DNA of 64,000 bases from an uncultured Pseudomonas sp. (lineage in GTDB: Bacteria > Pseudomonadota > Gammaproteobacteria > Pseudomonadales > Pseudomonadaceae). Where the stretch lies: the NCBI RefSeq assembly GCF_946885955.1, contig NZ_CAMPHI010000017.1, positions 1-64,000 on the forward strand, written 5' to 3'. Below the pieces are notes generated by a model. That model saw only the letters and a list, made by a program, of their open reading frames with translations. It was not told the origin of the DNA and ran no database searches. The position numbers and the translations under genes are program-made. Positions 53,139 through 63,675 of the stretch are shown one piece after another; within the stretch, counting starts at the first letter, position 1, and each line of letters opens with the position of its first letter.

Positions 53139-53186
53139 AAGGCTAAGCTCCGCTCCAACCCATAACAGCAATAAAACGGGTGTCAC

Positions 53187-53954
53187 ATGTCACGTCTGCC
53201 GTTGATCGGCGTCACCGCCTGCACCAAGCAGGTCGGTCCTCAAGTCCAGCATACAACCGGCGACAAGTACGTCCGTGCGGTGGCCACCGGTGCCGGGGGC
53301 CTGCCGTTGATCATACCGGCGCTGGGCGAGCTGATCGATCAGTCCGCCCTGCTCGATAATCTGGACGGCCTGCTGTTGACCGGCTCGCCTTCCAACGTCG
53401 AACCTCATCATTATAGTGGCCCTGCCAGCGCGCAAGGCACCGATCATGATCCCGAACGCGACCGTACGACCCTGCCGTTGATCCGCCTGGCGGTCGCCGC
53501 CGGTATTCCGGTGCTCGGCATCTGCCGCGGTTTTCAGGAAATGAACGTGGCGTTCGGCGGCACCCTGCATCAAAAGGTGCACGAAGTGCCCGGTTTGATG
53601 GATCACCGCGAACCCGCGGATCAGCCTTTCGAAGTGCAGTACGCACCGCGCCATCCGCTGCACGTGCAGCCGGGCGGTTTGCTCGCCGGCCTCGGCTTGC
53701 CGGACGAGATCATCGTTAACTCCATTCATGGCCAGGGCGTTGAGCGTCTGGCGCCGGGCCTGCGCGTGGAAGCACTGGCGCCCGACGGGTTGATCGAAGC
53801 CTTCTCCGTCGAAGGTGCAAAAAACTTTGCGCTGGGGGTGCAATGGCATCCCGAGTACCAAGTAGGATCGAACCCGAATTATCTCGCCATCTTCCAGGCC
53901 TTTGGTGAGGCTTGCAGGAAGAGGGCGGGGCAACGCCGGGCCGACTATATATAA
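53187..53954 (+). CDS. spuA: Gamma-glutamyl-GABA hydrolase SpuA (class I amidotransferase-like)
   Basis: The 255-residue hydrolase has the class I glutamine amidotransferase nucleophile elbow GICRGFQE and the His-Glu pair in QWHPEYQ. SpuA/PuuD releases GABA (or related amino acids) from its gamma-glutamyl conjugate, the last step of the glutamylated pathway. It starts the spuABC run, with spuB 28 bases downstream. The strong inverted repeat upstream is the likely regulatory site. Length is typical. Confidence 0.93.
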   Translation: MSRLPLIGVTACTKQVGPQVQHTTGDKYVRAVATGAGGLPLIIPALGELIDQSALLDNLDGLLLTGSPSNVEPHHYSGPASAQGTDHDPERDRTTLPLIRLAVAAGIPVLGICRGFQEMNVAFGGTLHQKVHEVPGLMDHREPADQPFEVQYAPRHPLHVQPGGLLAGLGLPDEIIVNSIHGQGVERLAPGLRVEALAPDGLIEAFSVEGAKNFALGVQWHPEYQVGSNPNYLAIFQAFGEACRKRAGQRRADYI

Positions 53955-53982
53955 GTCGGCTCTCTATAACCCTGAGGTCTCT

Positions 53983-55341
53983 ATGAGCACCAAACTAGAC
54001 CAGCTTTCGAGCTGGCTGAAAGAACGCAAAATCACCGAAGTTGAATGCCTGATCAGCGATCTTACCGGGATTGCCCGCGGCAAGATCTCGCCGACCAACA
54101 AGTTTCTCGACGAGAAGGGCATGCGCCTTCCCGAGAGTGTGCTGCTGCAGACCGTGACCGGCGACTACGTCGAGGACGAGATTTATTATGAGCTGCTCGA
54201 CGAGGCGGACATCGATATGTTCTGCCGCCCGGACGAGAACGCCGCGTTCATGGTGCCCTGGGCCCTCGAACCGACCGCGATGGTGATTCACGACACCTTC
54301 GACAAGCAGGGCAACCCGATCGAGCTGTCGCCGCGCAACATCCTCAAGAACATCCTCAAGTTGTACGCCGACAAGGGCTGGAAGCCGATAGTCGCACCGG
54401 AAATGGAGTTCTACCTGACCAAACGCTGCAGCGACCCGGACTTCCCGCTGGAAGCGCCGATGGGCCGTTCCGGTCGCCCGGAAGTGGGCCGTCAGTCGTT
54501 CTCCATCGACGCCGCCAACGAATTCGACCCGCTGTTCGAGGACGTCTACGACTGGTGTGAAATCCAGGGCCTGGATCTCGACACGCTGATCCACGAAGAC
54601 GGTCCGGCGCAGATGGAAATCAACTTCCGGCATGGCGAGGCTTTGCACCTGGCCGACCAGATCACCGTATTCAAACGCACCATGCGCGAGGCCTCGCTCA
54701 AGCACGATGTGGCGGCGACCTTCATGGCCAAGCCGATCACCGATCAGCCGGGCAGCGCCATGCACATTCACCAGAGCGTGGTGGACATCAAGACCGGCAA
54801 GAACCTGTTTTCCAATGCCGACGGCAGCATGAGCCAGCTGTTCCTCAACCATATTGGCGGTCTGCAGAAGTACATCCCCGAATTGCTGCCGCTGTTCGCG
54901 CCCAACGTCAACTCGTTCCGTCGCTTCCTGCCGGACACCTCGGCACCGGTCAACGTTGAGTGGGGCGAAGAGAACCGCACTGTCGGCCTGCGCGTGCCGG
55001 AAGCCAACCCGCAAAATCGCCGGGTGGAAAACCGTCTGGCCGGTGCCGATGCCAACCCCTACCTGGTGCTGGCCGCTTCGCTGCTGTGCGGCTATATGGG
55101 CATGGTCGAAGACATCAAGCCCAGCGCGCCAGTCAAGGGCCGCGGCTACGAGCGCCGCAACCTGCGCCTGCCGATCACCATCGAGCACGCGCTGGAGCGC
55201 ATGGAAGCCTGCAAGGCGGCCGAGAAGTACCTGGGCGAGAAGTTCATGCGCGGCTATGTCGCGGTGAAGCGCGCCGAGCATGAGAACTACAAGCGGGTGA
55301 TCAGCTCCTGGGAGCGCGAGTTCCTCTTGCTGTCGGTGTAA
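53983..55341 (+). CDS. spuB: Gamma-glutamylpolyamine synthetase SpuB
   Basis: The 452-residue enzyme has the glutamine-synthetase-like blocks VAPEMEFYLTK, EDGPAQMEINFRHG, GSAMHIHQSVVD, NSFRRFLP and LAGADANPYLVLA. It ligates glutamate to polyamines; in P. aeruginosa SpuB has been linked to spermidine/putrescine use. The ATG at 53983 is chosen for length and start match. It follows spuA by 28 bases and precedes spuC. A 12-base-pair hairpin lies right after its stop codon. Confidence 0.94.
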   Translation: MSTKLDQLSSWLKERKITEVECLISDLTGIARGKISPTNKFLDEKGMRLPESVLLQTVTGDYVEDEIYYELLDEADIDMFCRPDENAAFMVPWALEPTAMVIHDTFDKQGNPIELSPRNILKNILKLYADKGWKPIVAPEMEFYLTKRCSDPDFPLEAPMGRSGRPEVGRQSFSIDAANEFDPLFEDVYDWCEIQGLDLDTLIHEDGPAQMEINFRHGEALHLADQITVFKRTMREASLKHDVAATFMAKPITDQPGSAMHIHQSVVDIKTGKNLFSNADGSMSQLFLNHIGGLQKYIPELLPLFAPNVNSFRRFLPDTSAPVNVEWGEENRTVGLRVPEANPQNRRVENRLAGADANPYLVLAASLLCGYMGMVEDIKPSAPVKGRGYERRNLRLPITIEHALERMEACKAAEKYLGEKFMRGYVAVKRAEHENYKRVISSWEREFLLLSV

Positions 55342-55346
55342 TACCC

Positions 55347-55384
55347 CGGCCATCTGCCCTGGGCGATCCTATGGCAGATGGCCG
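55347..55384 (+). other. Intra-operon hairpin after spuB
   Basis: CGGCCATCTGCC (55347-55358) and GGCAGATGGCCG (55373-55384) form a perfect 12-base-pair stem with a 14-base loop in the spuB-spuC gap. There is no T-tract, so it more likely affects mRNA processing or stability than ends transcription. Confidence 0.6.
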
Positions 55385-55436
55385 CAACGAATACTTCGGA
55401 GCTGCCGCAGGCGGTTCCTGTAATAAAGGTGTGTCT

Positions 55437-58108
<2,672 letters not shown>

Positions 58109-58128
58109 GACCACACGAAGCGATCCAA

Positions 58129-58154
58129 TATCTGGCGGGCTCGTCCGCCAGATA
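58129..58154 (+). other. Hairpin after spuD with a third competing arm
   Basis: TATCTGGCGG (58129-58138) pairs perfectly with CCGCCAGATA (58145-58154). A second copy of the first arm, at 58193-58202 inside a short ORF, could pair with the same right arm instead. No T-tract follows. Confidence 0.55.
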
Positions 58155-58177
58155 CCTAACAATAAAAGGAAGCTTGT

Positions 58178-58243
58178 ATGCGTTATTCAATCTATCTGGC
58201 GGGCCCTCTGTTACGCCGGTATGCCGTTGTTCGTTATCGCTAA
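58178..58243 (+). CDS. Candidate 21-residue leader peptide before spuF
   Basis: An ATG at 58178 with AAAGGAAG 5 bases upstream opens a 21-codon frame, MRYSIYLAGPLLRRYAVVRYR, ending TAA. Its codons contain the repeat arm 58193-58202. The basic, Tyr-rich peptide does not match a known protein or a piece of a binding protein. It could be a regulatory leader for spuFGH or a non-coding coincidence; the good ribosome binding site and the overlapping alternative hairpin favour the former. Confidence 0.35.
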   Translation: MRYSIYLAGPLLRRYAVVRYR

Positions 58244-58432
58244 GTAGCTGAACGGAAAATACTTTTTTCTAAATTCGGAGCCTTTTTGCGGTCTGCCCGA
58301 CAACAAGAAGAGCCTCAGGTGCGCATTTTTTTTGGCAACACCTCGATGCGAGCGTGGGTTGGCTGAATCAGTTGAATCATTTCGAAACGCCTGGCCGCCG
58401 GGGCCGGGTGCTACTTTTGCGGGAGTTTGGTA
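58244..58432 (+). other. Leader region between the short ORF and spuF
   Basis: AT-richer DNA than the surroundings, with T-tracts at about 58265-58270, 58282-58286 and 58326-58333. I see no clean GC-stem terminator adjacent to the tracts and no other open frame. It may be part of the spuF 5' leader. Confidence 0.4.
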
Positions 58433-59575
58433 ATGGCAGTTGCATCCAGTGCCTATAAAAAGGTTCTAGAGGGCGATCAGCAACCGAAAGAGGTGCTGGT
58501 CAAAATCGAGCGGGTGACGAAGAAGTTCGACGAAACCATTGCGGTCGACGATGTGTCCCTGACCATCAACAAGGGCGAGATATTTGCCCTGCTCGGCGGC
58601 TCCGGTTCCGGCAAGTCGACCCTGCTGCGCATGCTGGCCGGCTTCGAACGGCCGACCGAAGGGCGGATCTTCCTCGACGGCGAGGACATCACCGACCTGC
58701 CGCCGTACGAGCGGCCGATCAACATGATGTTCCAGTCCTATGCGCTGTTTCCGCACATGACCGTGGCGCAGAACATCGCGTTTGGCCTCAAGCAGGACAG
58801 GATGCCCGCCGCCGAGATCAATGCGCGCGTCGAGGAAATGCTCAAGCTGGTGCAGATGAGCCAATACGCCAAGCGCAAACCGCATCAGTTGTCCGGCGGC
58901 CAGCGTCAGCGCGTGGCCCTGGCCCGCTCCCTGGCCAAGAGCCCGAAGCTGCTACTGCTCGATGAGCCCATGGGCGCGCTGGACAAGAAGCTGCGCTCGC
59001 AGATGCAGCTGGAACTGGTCGAGATCATCGAGCGGGTCGGCGTGACCTGCGTGATGGTTACCCACGATCAGGAAGAGGCCATGACCATGGCCCAGCGCAT
59101 CGCCATCATGCACCTTGGCTGGATCGCGCAGATCGGCAGCCCGGTGGACATCTACGAAACCCCGACCAGCCGCCTGGTCTGTGAATTCATCGGCAACGTC
59201 AACCTGTTCGACGGCCAGGTGGTCGAGGACATGGAAGGCCACGCCCTGATCGACAGTCCCGATCTGGAGCGCAACATCTACGTCGGCCACGGCGTCAGCA
59301 CCTCGGTGCAGGACAAGAGCATCACCTACGCGATCCGTCCGGAAAAGCTGCTGGTCACCACCGAACAGCCGAGCTGCGAGTACAACTGGTCGCGCGGCAC
59401 CGTGCACGACATCGCCTACCTGGGCGGCCATTCGGTATTCCATGTGGAGCTGCCGAGCGGCAAGATCGTCCAGTCGTTCGTCGCCAACGCCGAACGCCGC
59501 GGTGCCCGGCCGACCTGGGACGACCAGGTCTATGTCTGGTGGGAGGATGACAGCGGGGTGGCATTGCGCTCATGA
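58433..59575 (+). CDS. spuF: Polyamine ABC transporter ATP-binding protein SpuF
   Basis: The 380-residue ATPase has Walker A GGSGSGKST, signature LSGGQRQRVALARS, Walker B LLLLDEPMGALD, the H-loop VTHDQEEAM and a C-terminal TOBE domain (about 295-375), as in PotG. It drives polyamine import with SpuG and SpuH. The ATG at 58433 has GGGAG 9 bases upstream; a TTG two codons earlier is possible but weaker. It overlaps spuG by ATGA. Confidence 0.95.
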   Translation: MAVASSAYKKVLEGDQQPKEVLVKIERVTKKFDETIAVDDVSLTINKGEIFALLGGSGSGKSTLLRMLAGFERPTEGRIFLDGEDITDLPPYERPINMMFQSYALFPHMTVAQNIAFGLKQDRMPAAEINARVEEMLKLVQMSQYAKRKPHQLSGGQRQRVALARSLAKSPKLLLLDEPMGALDKKLRSQMQLELVEIIERVGVTCVMVTHDQEEAMTMAQRIAIMHLGWIAQIGSPVDIYETPTSRLVCEFIGNVNLFDGQVVEDMEGHALIDSPDLERNIYVGHGVSTSVQDKSITYAIRPEKLLVTTEQPSCEYNWSRGTVHDIAYLGGHSVFHVELPSGKIVQSFVANAERRGARPTWDDQVYVWWEDDSGVALRS

Positions 59576-60483
59576 ATATTTCCCGAAGCCTCAGCCGTCG
59601 CCTACCCAAGGGCCGGCACTTCGTAATCGGGGTGCCGTTCCTCTGGTTGTTCCTGTTCTTCCTGCTGCCCTTCATCATCGTTCTGAAGATCAGCTTCGCC
59701 GAAGCCGCGGTCGCTATCCCGCCGTACACCGAGATCTACACCTGGGTGGAAAGCAAGCTGTCGCTGGTGGTCAACCTGAGCAACTACATCTTCCTCAGCG
59801 AGGACGACCTCTACCTGGCCGCCTACCTCGGCTCGCTGAAGATGGCGTTTTTCAGCACCCTGCTGTGTCTGCTGATCGGCTACCCGATGGCCTATGCCAT
59901 CGCCCGTGCCGACAAGGAATTGCAGACGGTGTTTCTGCTGTTGATCATGATGCCGACCTGGACCGCGATCCTGATCCGGGTCTATGCCTGGATGGGCATC
60001 CTCAGCAGCAACGGCCTGCTTAACAGCCTGCTGCTGAGCCTCGGTCTGATCGACGAACCGATCCGTATCCTCAACACCAACACCGCGGTGTATATCGGCG
60101 TGGTCTATTCCTACCTGCCATTTATGATCCTGCCGCTGTTTGCCAACCTGGTGAAGCACGATCAGAGCCTGCTGGAGGCCGCCGCAGACCTGGGGTCGAG
60201 CACCTTCAACAGCTTCTGGAAGATCACCGTGCCGCTGTCGAAAAACGGCATCATCGCCGGCTGCATGCTGGTGTTCATCCCGGTGGTCGGCGAGTTCGTC
60301 ATCCCCGAGCTGCTCGGCGGACCGGAGACGCTGATGATCGGCAAGGTGCTCTGGCAGGAATTCTTCAATAACCGCGACTGGCCGGTGGCGTCCGCCCTGG
60401 CGGTGGTGATGCTGGCGATCCTGATCGTGCCAATCATTCTATTCAACCGTAACCAGGCCAAAGAGATGGAGGGCAGGGAATGA
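59572..60483 (+). CDS. spuG: Polyamine ABC transporter permease SpuG
   Basis: The 303-residue inner-membrane protein has about six spans and the ABC permease EAA loop (EAAADLGSSTFNSFWKITVPLS), which contacts SpuF. It corresponds to PotH-type permeases. Its ATG overlaps the spuF stop and its stop overlaps the spuH start (ATGA each), fixing a 1:1:1 coupled set. Confidence 0.95.
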   Translation: MNISRSLSRRLPKGRHFVIGVPFLWLFLFFLLPFIIVLKISFAEAAVAIPPYTEIYTWVESKLSLVVNLSNYIFLSEDDLYLAAYLGSLKMAFFSTLLCLLIGYPMAYAIARADKELQTVFLLLIMMPTWTAILIRVYAWMGILSSNGLLNSLLLSLGLIDEPIRILNTNTAVYIGVVYSYLPFMILPLFANLVKHDQSLLEAAADLGSSTFNSFWKITVPLSKNGIIAGCMLVFIPVVGEFVIPELLGGPETLMIGKVLWQEFFNNRDWPVASALAVVMLAILIVPIILFNRNQAKEMEGRE

Positions 60484-61379
60484 ACAAGTACCGTTTCTCC
60501 AACTTTATGCTGTGGCTCGGCCTGCTGTTCATCTACCTGCCGATGCTGATCCTGGTGATCTACTCGTTCAACGGCTCGCGTCTGGTCACGGTGTGGGGCG
60601 GCTGGTCGCTGAAGTGGTATATCGGCCTGCTCGACAACACCCAGTTGATGAGCGCGGTGATGCGTTCCCTGGAAATCGCCTGCTACACCGCGTTCGCTGC
60701 GGTAGTGCTGGGGACCATGGCGGCGTTCGTGCTGACCCGGGTGACCCGCTTCAAGGGCCGCACGCTGTTCGGTGGCCTGGTCACCGCACCGCTGGTGATG
60801 CCCGAAGTGATCACCGGTCTGTCGCTGTTGCTGCTGTTCGTGGCCATGGCGCAGATGATCGGCTGGCCGGCGGAGCGCGGCGTGCTGACCATCTGGATCG
60901 CCCACACCACCTTCTGCGCCTCCTATGTCTCGGTGGTGGTCTCGGCGCGTCTGCGTGAGCTGGACCTGTCCATCGAAGAGGCGGCCATGGACCTGGGCGC
61001 GAAACCCTGGAAGGTGTTCTTTTTGATCACCATCCCGATGATCGCGCCGTCGCTGGCGGCCGGCGGCATGATGTCCTTCGCCTTGTCGCTGGATGATCTG
61101 GTGCTCGCCAGCTTCGTATCCGGGCCAGGCTCCACCACCCTGCCGATGGAGGTCTTCTCCGCCGTGCGTCTGGGTGTGAAGCCGGAAATCAACGCGGTGG
61201 CCAGTCTGATTCTGCTGTCGGTATCGCTGATCACCTTCCTGATCTGGTTCTTTGCCCGTCGTGCCGAGCAGAAGCGCAAGAAGGCCTTGCAGCAGGCCAT
61301 GGACGAAACCACCGGTGTGCACTTGCAGAGCGGTCCGGACAATCGTCGCGATCCATCGCAGCTGCACGCTCCCGCCTGA
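60480..61379 (+). CDS. spuH: Polyamine ABC transporter permease SpuH
   Basis: The 299-residue second permease (PotI-like) has six spans and the EAA loop EEAAMDLGAKPWKVFFLITIP. The segment SLDDLVLASFVSGPGSTTLPM is typical of PotI/SpuH. The C-terminal tail is a basic, soluble stretch of about 30 residues. It overlaps spuG by four bases and is followed by a terminator, ending the transport operon. Confidence 0.95.
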   Translation: MNKYRFSNFMLWLGLLFIYLPMLILVIYSFNGSRLVTVWGGWSLKWYIGLLDNTQLMSAVMRSLEIACYTAFAAVVLGTMAAFVLTRVTRFKGRTLFGGLVTAPLVMPEVITGLSLLLLFVAMAQMIGWPAERGVLTIWIAHTTFCASYVSVVVSARLRELDLSIEEAAMDLGAKPWKVFFLITIPMIAPSLAAGGMMSFALSLDDLVLASFVSGPGSTTLPMEVFSAVRLGVKPEINAVASLILLSVSLITFLIWFFARRAEQKRKKALQQAMDETTGVHLQSGPDNRRDPSQLHAPA

Positions 61380-61383
61380 CCAG

Positions 61384-61426
61384 CGAGATGGCGGACATGC
61401 CAAAGGCCTGTCCGCCATCTCGTTCT
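61384..61426 (+). terminator. Terminator after spuH
   Basis: CGAGATGGCGGACA (61384-61397) pairs with TGTCCGCCATCTCG (61409-61422) in a 14-base-pair stem, followed by TTCTTCC. The T-tract is short but the position just past the stop fits. Confidence 0.75.
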
Positions 61427-61489
61427 TCCGCGGTCAACCAGGCTGCGCACACAATGAAGCCCGAGGTATTGGTGTAGTCGATGCCGCCC

Positions 61490-61509
61490 CCGGATTACGT
61501 CTGGGCTAT
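61490..61509. repeat. Fragment of the GTAGCCCGGAT repeat family
   Basis: CCCGGATTACGTCTGGGCTA resembles one arm of the intact palindromes; the partner arm is missing. It lies between spuH and the esterase gene. Confidence 0.45.
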
Positions 61510-61526
61510 CGGCACCATGCAGATGT

Positions 61527-62516
61527 TCAGCGTTTTGCCTGAGCCTGGAAGAACCGCCAAATGACATCCGTCGCGTTCAGCGCGGTACTGGGCGTATCGC
61601 CGCGGCGACTGCCCGGTTGCCCGCCCGGCCAGGCATGGCCGTTATCCTTGATCAGGTACAGCATCACCGCCGCGTCGGGCGCACAGGTATAGCGCCATAG
61701 CAGGTAGTCGCCGTTGTCCTGTTGCGACGGAGTCCCGGCGCAGCCATTGGCCTTCGCCCAGAACTCCGCCTGGGCAAGCGCCGGCTTGGTCGGTGTGCCA
61801 TCCCAGGCATCGCTAACCCGTCCGCCGGGAGGGCCGCCGAGGTGGGGCACCGCCTTGTCGAGCAGACCGTTGATCATCAGCGTGGGCAGCGGGCCGCGCG
61901 GTTGTGGTTCGTCGCCGAACAGGGTCGCGACCACCGGCGCTATGGCGGCGAGCTGGGGCGCCAGTTCGATGCCGAGGCGGTGGCTCATCATGCCGCCGTT
62001 GGACATGCCGGTGACATAGACCCGCTGCGGGTCCACCGGATACGTTTCGATCAGGTGCTCGATCAGCGCGCGGATAAAGGCCACATCGTCGACATGCCGA
62101 TTCATCGCATAGCCGCAGCAATGGCCGGCATTCCAGGTCAGCAGTTTGCCGGCGAAGCGGCTACTGCCCTCGGGGTAGGCGACGATAAAACCTTCCTGCC
62201 GGGCCTTCTCGCTGAAGCCGGTCATGGTTTCCGCATTGGCCGCGTTGCCGCCGCCGCCATGTAGCACCAGCACCAGCGGCACCCGTTGCATCCACGGTTT
62301 GGGAAGGTGGGCCGCGCGCACCACATAGCTGCGCTCGACACCATCAACCCGCAACGATTGCCGTGGTTCCGGCGTGCGTGACGCCGCCCGGGCCGGGTCA
62401 ACCAGCAGCGGGCTCGCCAGCCCCAGCAGCAATAACAGCAGGCCGAGGTTGTTCCTGAGTGTAAAAGCCAAGTCGCCGCCCCCTTCCTGATGCGCGAAAG
62501 CCGCTCTCGTCCGCAT
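61527..62516 (-). CDS. Secreted PHB-depolymerase-family esterase
   Basis: The 329-residue protein has an N-terminal signal-type segment (LLLLLLGLASPLLVDPARA, after a long polar start) and an alpha/beta-hydrolase of the LpqC/PHB depolymerase/feruloyl esterase group. It shows LVLVLHGGGGNA (oxyanion region), VTGMSNGGMMSHRL (nucleophile Ser in G-x-S-x-G) and a C-terminal GHAWPGG His. It should cleave an ester at or outside the cell surface; the substrate is open. It is convergent with the spu operon and has no partner gene. Confidence 0.85.
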   Translation of the reverse strand: MRTRAAFAHQEGGGDLAFTLRNNLGLLLLLLGLASPLLVDPARAASRTPEPRQSLRVDGVERSYVVRAAHLPKPWMQRVPLVLVLHGGGGNAANAETMTGFSEKARQEGFIVAYPEGSSRFAGKLLTWNAGHCCGYAMNRHVDDVAFIRALIEHLIETYPVDPQRVYVTGMSNGGMMSHRLGIELAPQLAAIAPVVATLFGDEPQPRGPLPTLMINGLLDKAVPHLGGPPGGRVSDAWDGTPTKPALAQAEFWAKANGCAGTPSQQDNGDYLLWRYTCAPDAAVMLYLIKDNGHAWPGGQPGSRRGDTPSTALNATDVIWRFFQAQAKR

Positions 62517-62588
62517 GGTTATTCGCTCGTCCTAGCCCATGCGTGCTCCTGCTGAGCAGAGGCCACATCAGGTATAGGTGTTCGGCTG

Positions 62589-63104
62589 CTAGATGCGCAA
62601 ATCCCTGGAAACCGCCGCCTCCGGGGCAAAGCTGTAGCTCATGTACTTCACCACGAACGGCAGGTGCGGGAATTCCTTGCTTTCGCCGTCCTTGAAACCC
62701 AGCGCTCGATACCAGCGCTGCAGTTCGAGATGTTGTTCGATCACGCCGATGCTGATGATTTGCACCGCCTGCGTTTCCGCATACTGGATAAAGTGCTCGA
62801 CCAGCCGGGTGCCGACGCCACGTTTGCGGTGTTTGGGCAGCACCGACAGCCGGTTCAGGTAGGCGATCCCGGCACGCGGGCTTTCATAGGCCACGCAGCC
62901 TATGGGCGTGGCGTTCTCGGCAATGACGAAATACTTCTCGCCGCGGGCGAAATCGGCCTTTACCCATTCGGGCGTGCAGAACGACGGGTGCTTCGGACAA
63001 TTGTTCGCATTCAGCCCGAACCGCAGGGCGACATCCTTGTTCGATTCACTGATCAGCATGGCGATGGTGCTTAAACCGTTGAGTGTGGCTTCGCTGATGT
63101 TCAT
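62589..63104 (-). CDS. GNAT family acetyltransferase
   Basis: The 171-residue protein has the GNAT acetyl-CoA-binding segment (LNRLSVLPKHRKRGVGTRLVEHFIQYA, about 83-110) and the closing block WYRALGFKDGESKEFPHLPFVVKYM. It would transfer an acetyl group to an unknown amine. The preceding part is unusual in its CPKHPSFCTPEW segment, which may form a substrate lid. It lies between the esterase and a YjbR-like gene with no informative partner. Confidence 0.85.
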   Translation of the reverse strand: MNISEATLNGLSTIAMLISESNKDVALRFGLNANNCPKHPSFCTPEWVKADFARGEKYFVIAENATPIGCVAYESPRAGIAYLNRLSVLPKHRKRGVGTRLVEHFIQYAETQAVQIISIGVIEQHLELQRWYRALGFKDGESKEFPHLPFVVKYMSYSFAPEAAVSRDLRI

Positions 63105-63140
63105 CTCGGTGGTCGTCCGTGTGAAGGGAATGGAAAAGCC

Positions 63141-63509
63141 TTATTCATGCGCAGCCGACGCGAGGGCGCGCTGGGTTTTTTGGGGCAAGCTGCCGAGCGC
63201 CTTGTGGTAAGACCAGGCGATCAACTGCTGGAGGTAGTCGGGATCAAGGGCCTGGGTGCTGACCATGGATACCCAGTGAAAACGCTGCAGATAGCGCGCC
63301 GGGGTCACGCTGGGTTGATCGGTCAGTTCGATAAACCTGTCCGGCGTCACGCGAATGCTGAAACGCCAGCGCTGTGGTTCGCTGGTCTTGAAGTAGGCGA
63401 ACTGCTTGCCACCGACGCTATAGACCAGCACGTTCGCAGGCGCAGCCAGCAGCTGCTCCTGTGCACCGGGGAAGCTCAAGCAAAAGCGTTTAACAGCGCC
63501 AATATCCAT
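63141..63509 (-). CDS. MmcQ/YjbR family DNA-binding-fold protein
   Basis: The 122-residue protein fits the MmcQ/YjbR (DUF419) family: a start CLSFPGAQEQ, a central KQFAYF strand and a C-terminal HWVSM-to-SYHKALGSLP stretch. The CyaY-like fold is linked to DNA binding by structure only, and function is unknown. The ATG at 63509 is chosen because homology begins there; the longer frame adds an Arg-rich piece. It lies 36 bases upstream of the GNAT gene and may be co-transcribed with it. Confidence 0.83.
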   Translation of the reverse strand: MDIGAVKRFCLSFPGAQEQLLAAPANVLVYSVGGKQFAYFKTSEPQRWRFSIRVTPDRFIELTDQPSVTPARYLQRFHWVSMVSTQALDPDYLQQLIAWSYHKALGSLPQKTQRALASAAHE

Positions 63510-63675
63510 GATGTGCGGTTTCTTCCAGGTCCATGAGAAACAGCGCCTGCGCGCGAATGGCCGCAGCAAGCGATTTGAGCTCGGCCGCAAAGGGAGGTTC
63601 CGTCGGCGAACCCGCCGTTGGCCGGAAGGTTGCGTGTCGCCTGGATGCCTGCTCGGTAGCGCGATTTTAGCGATC

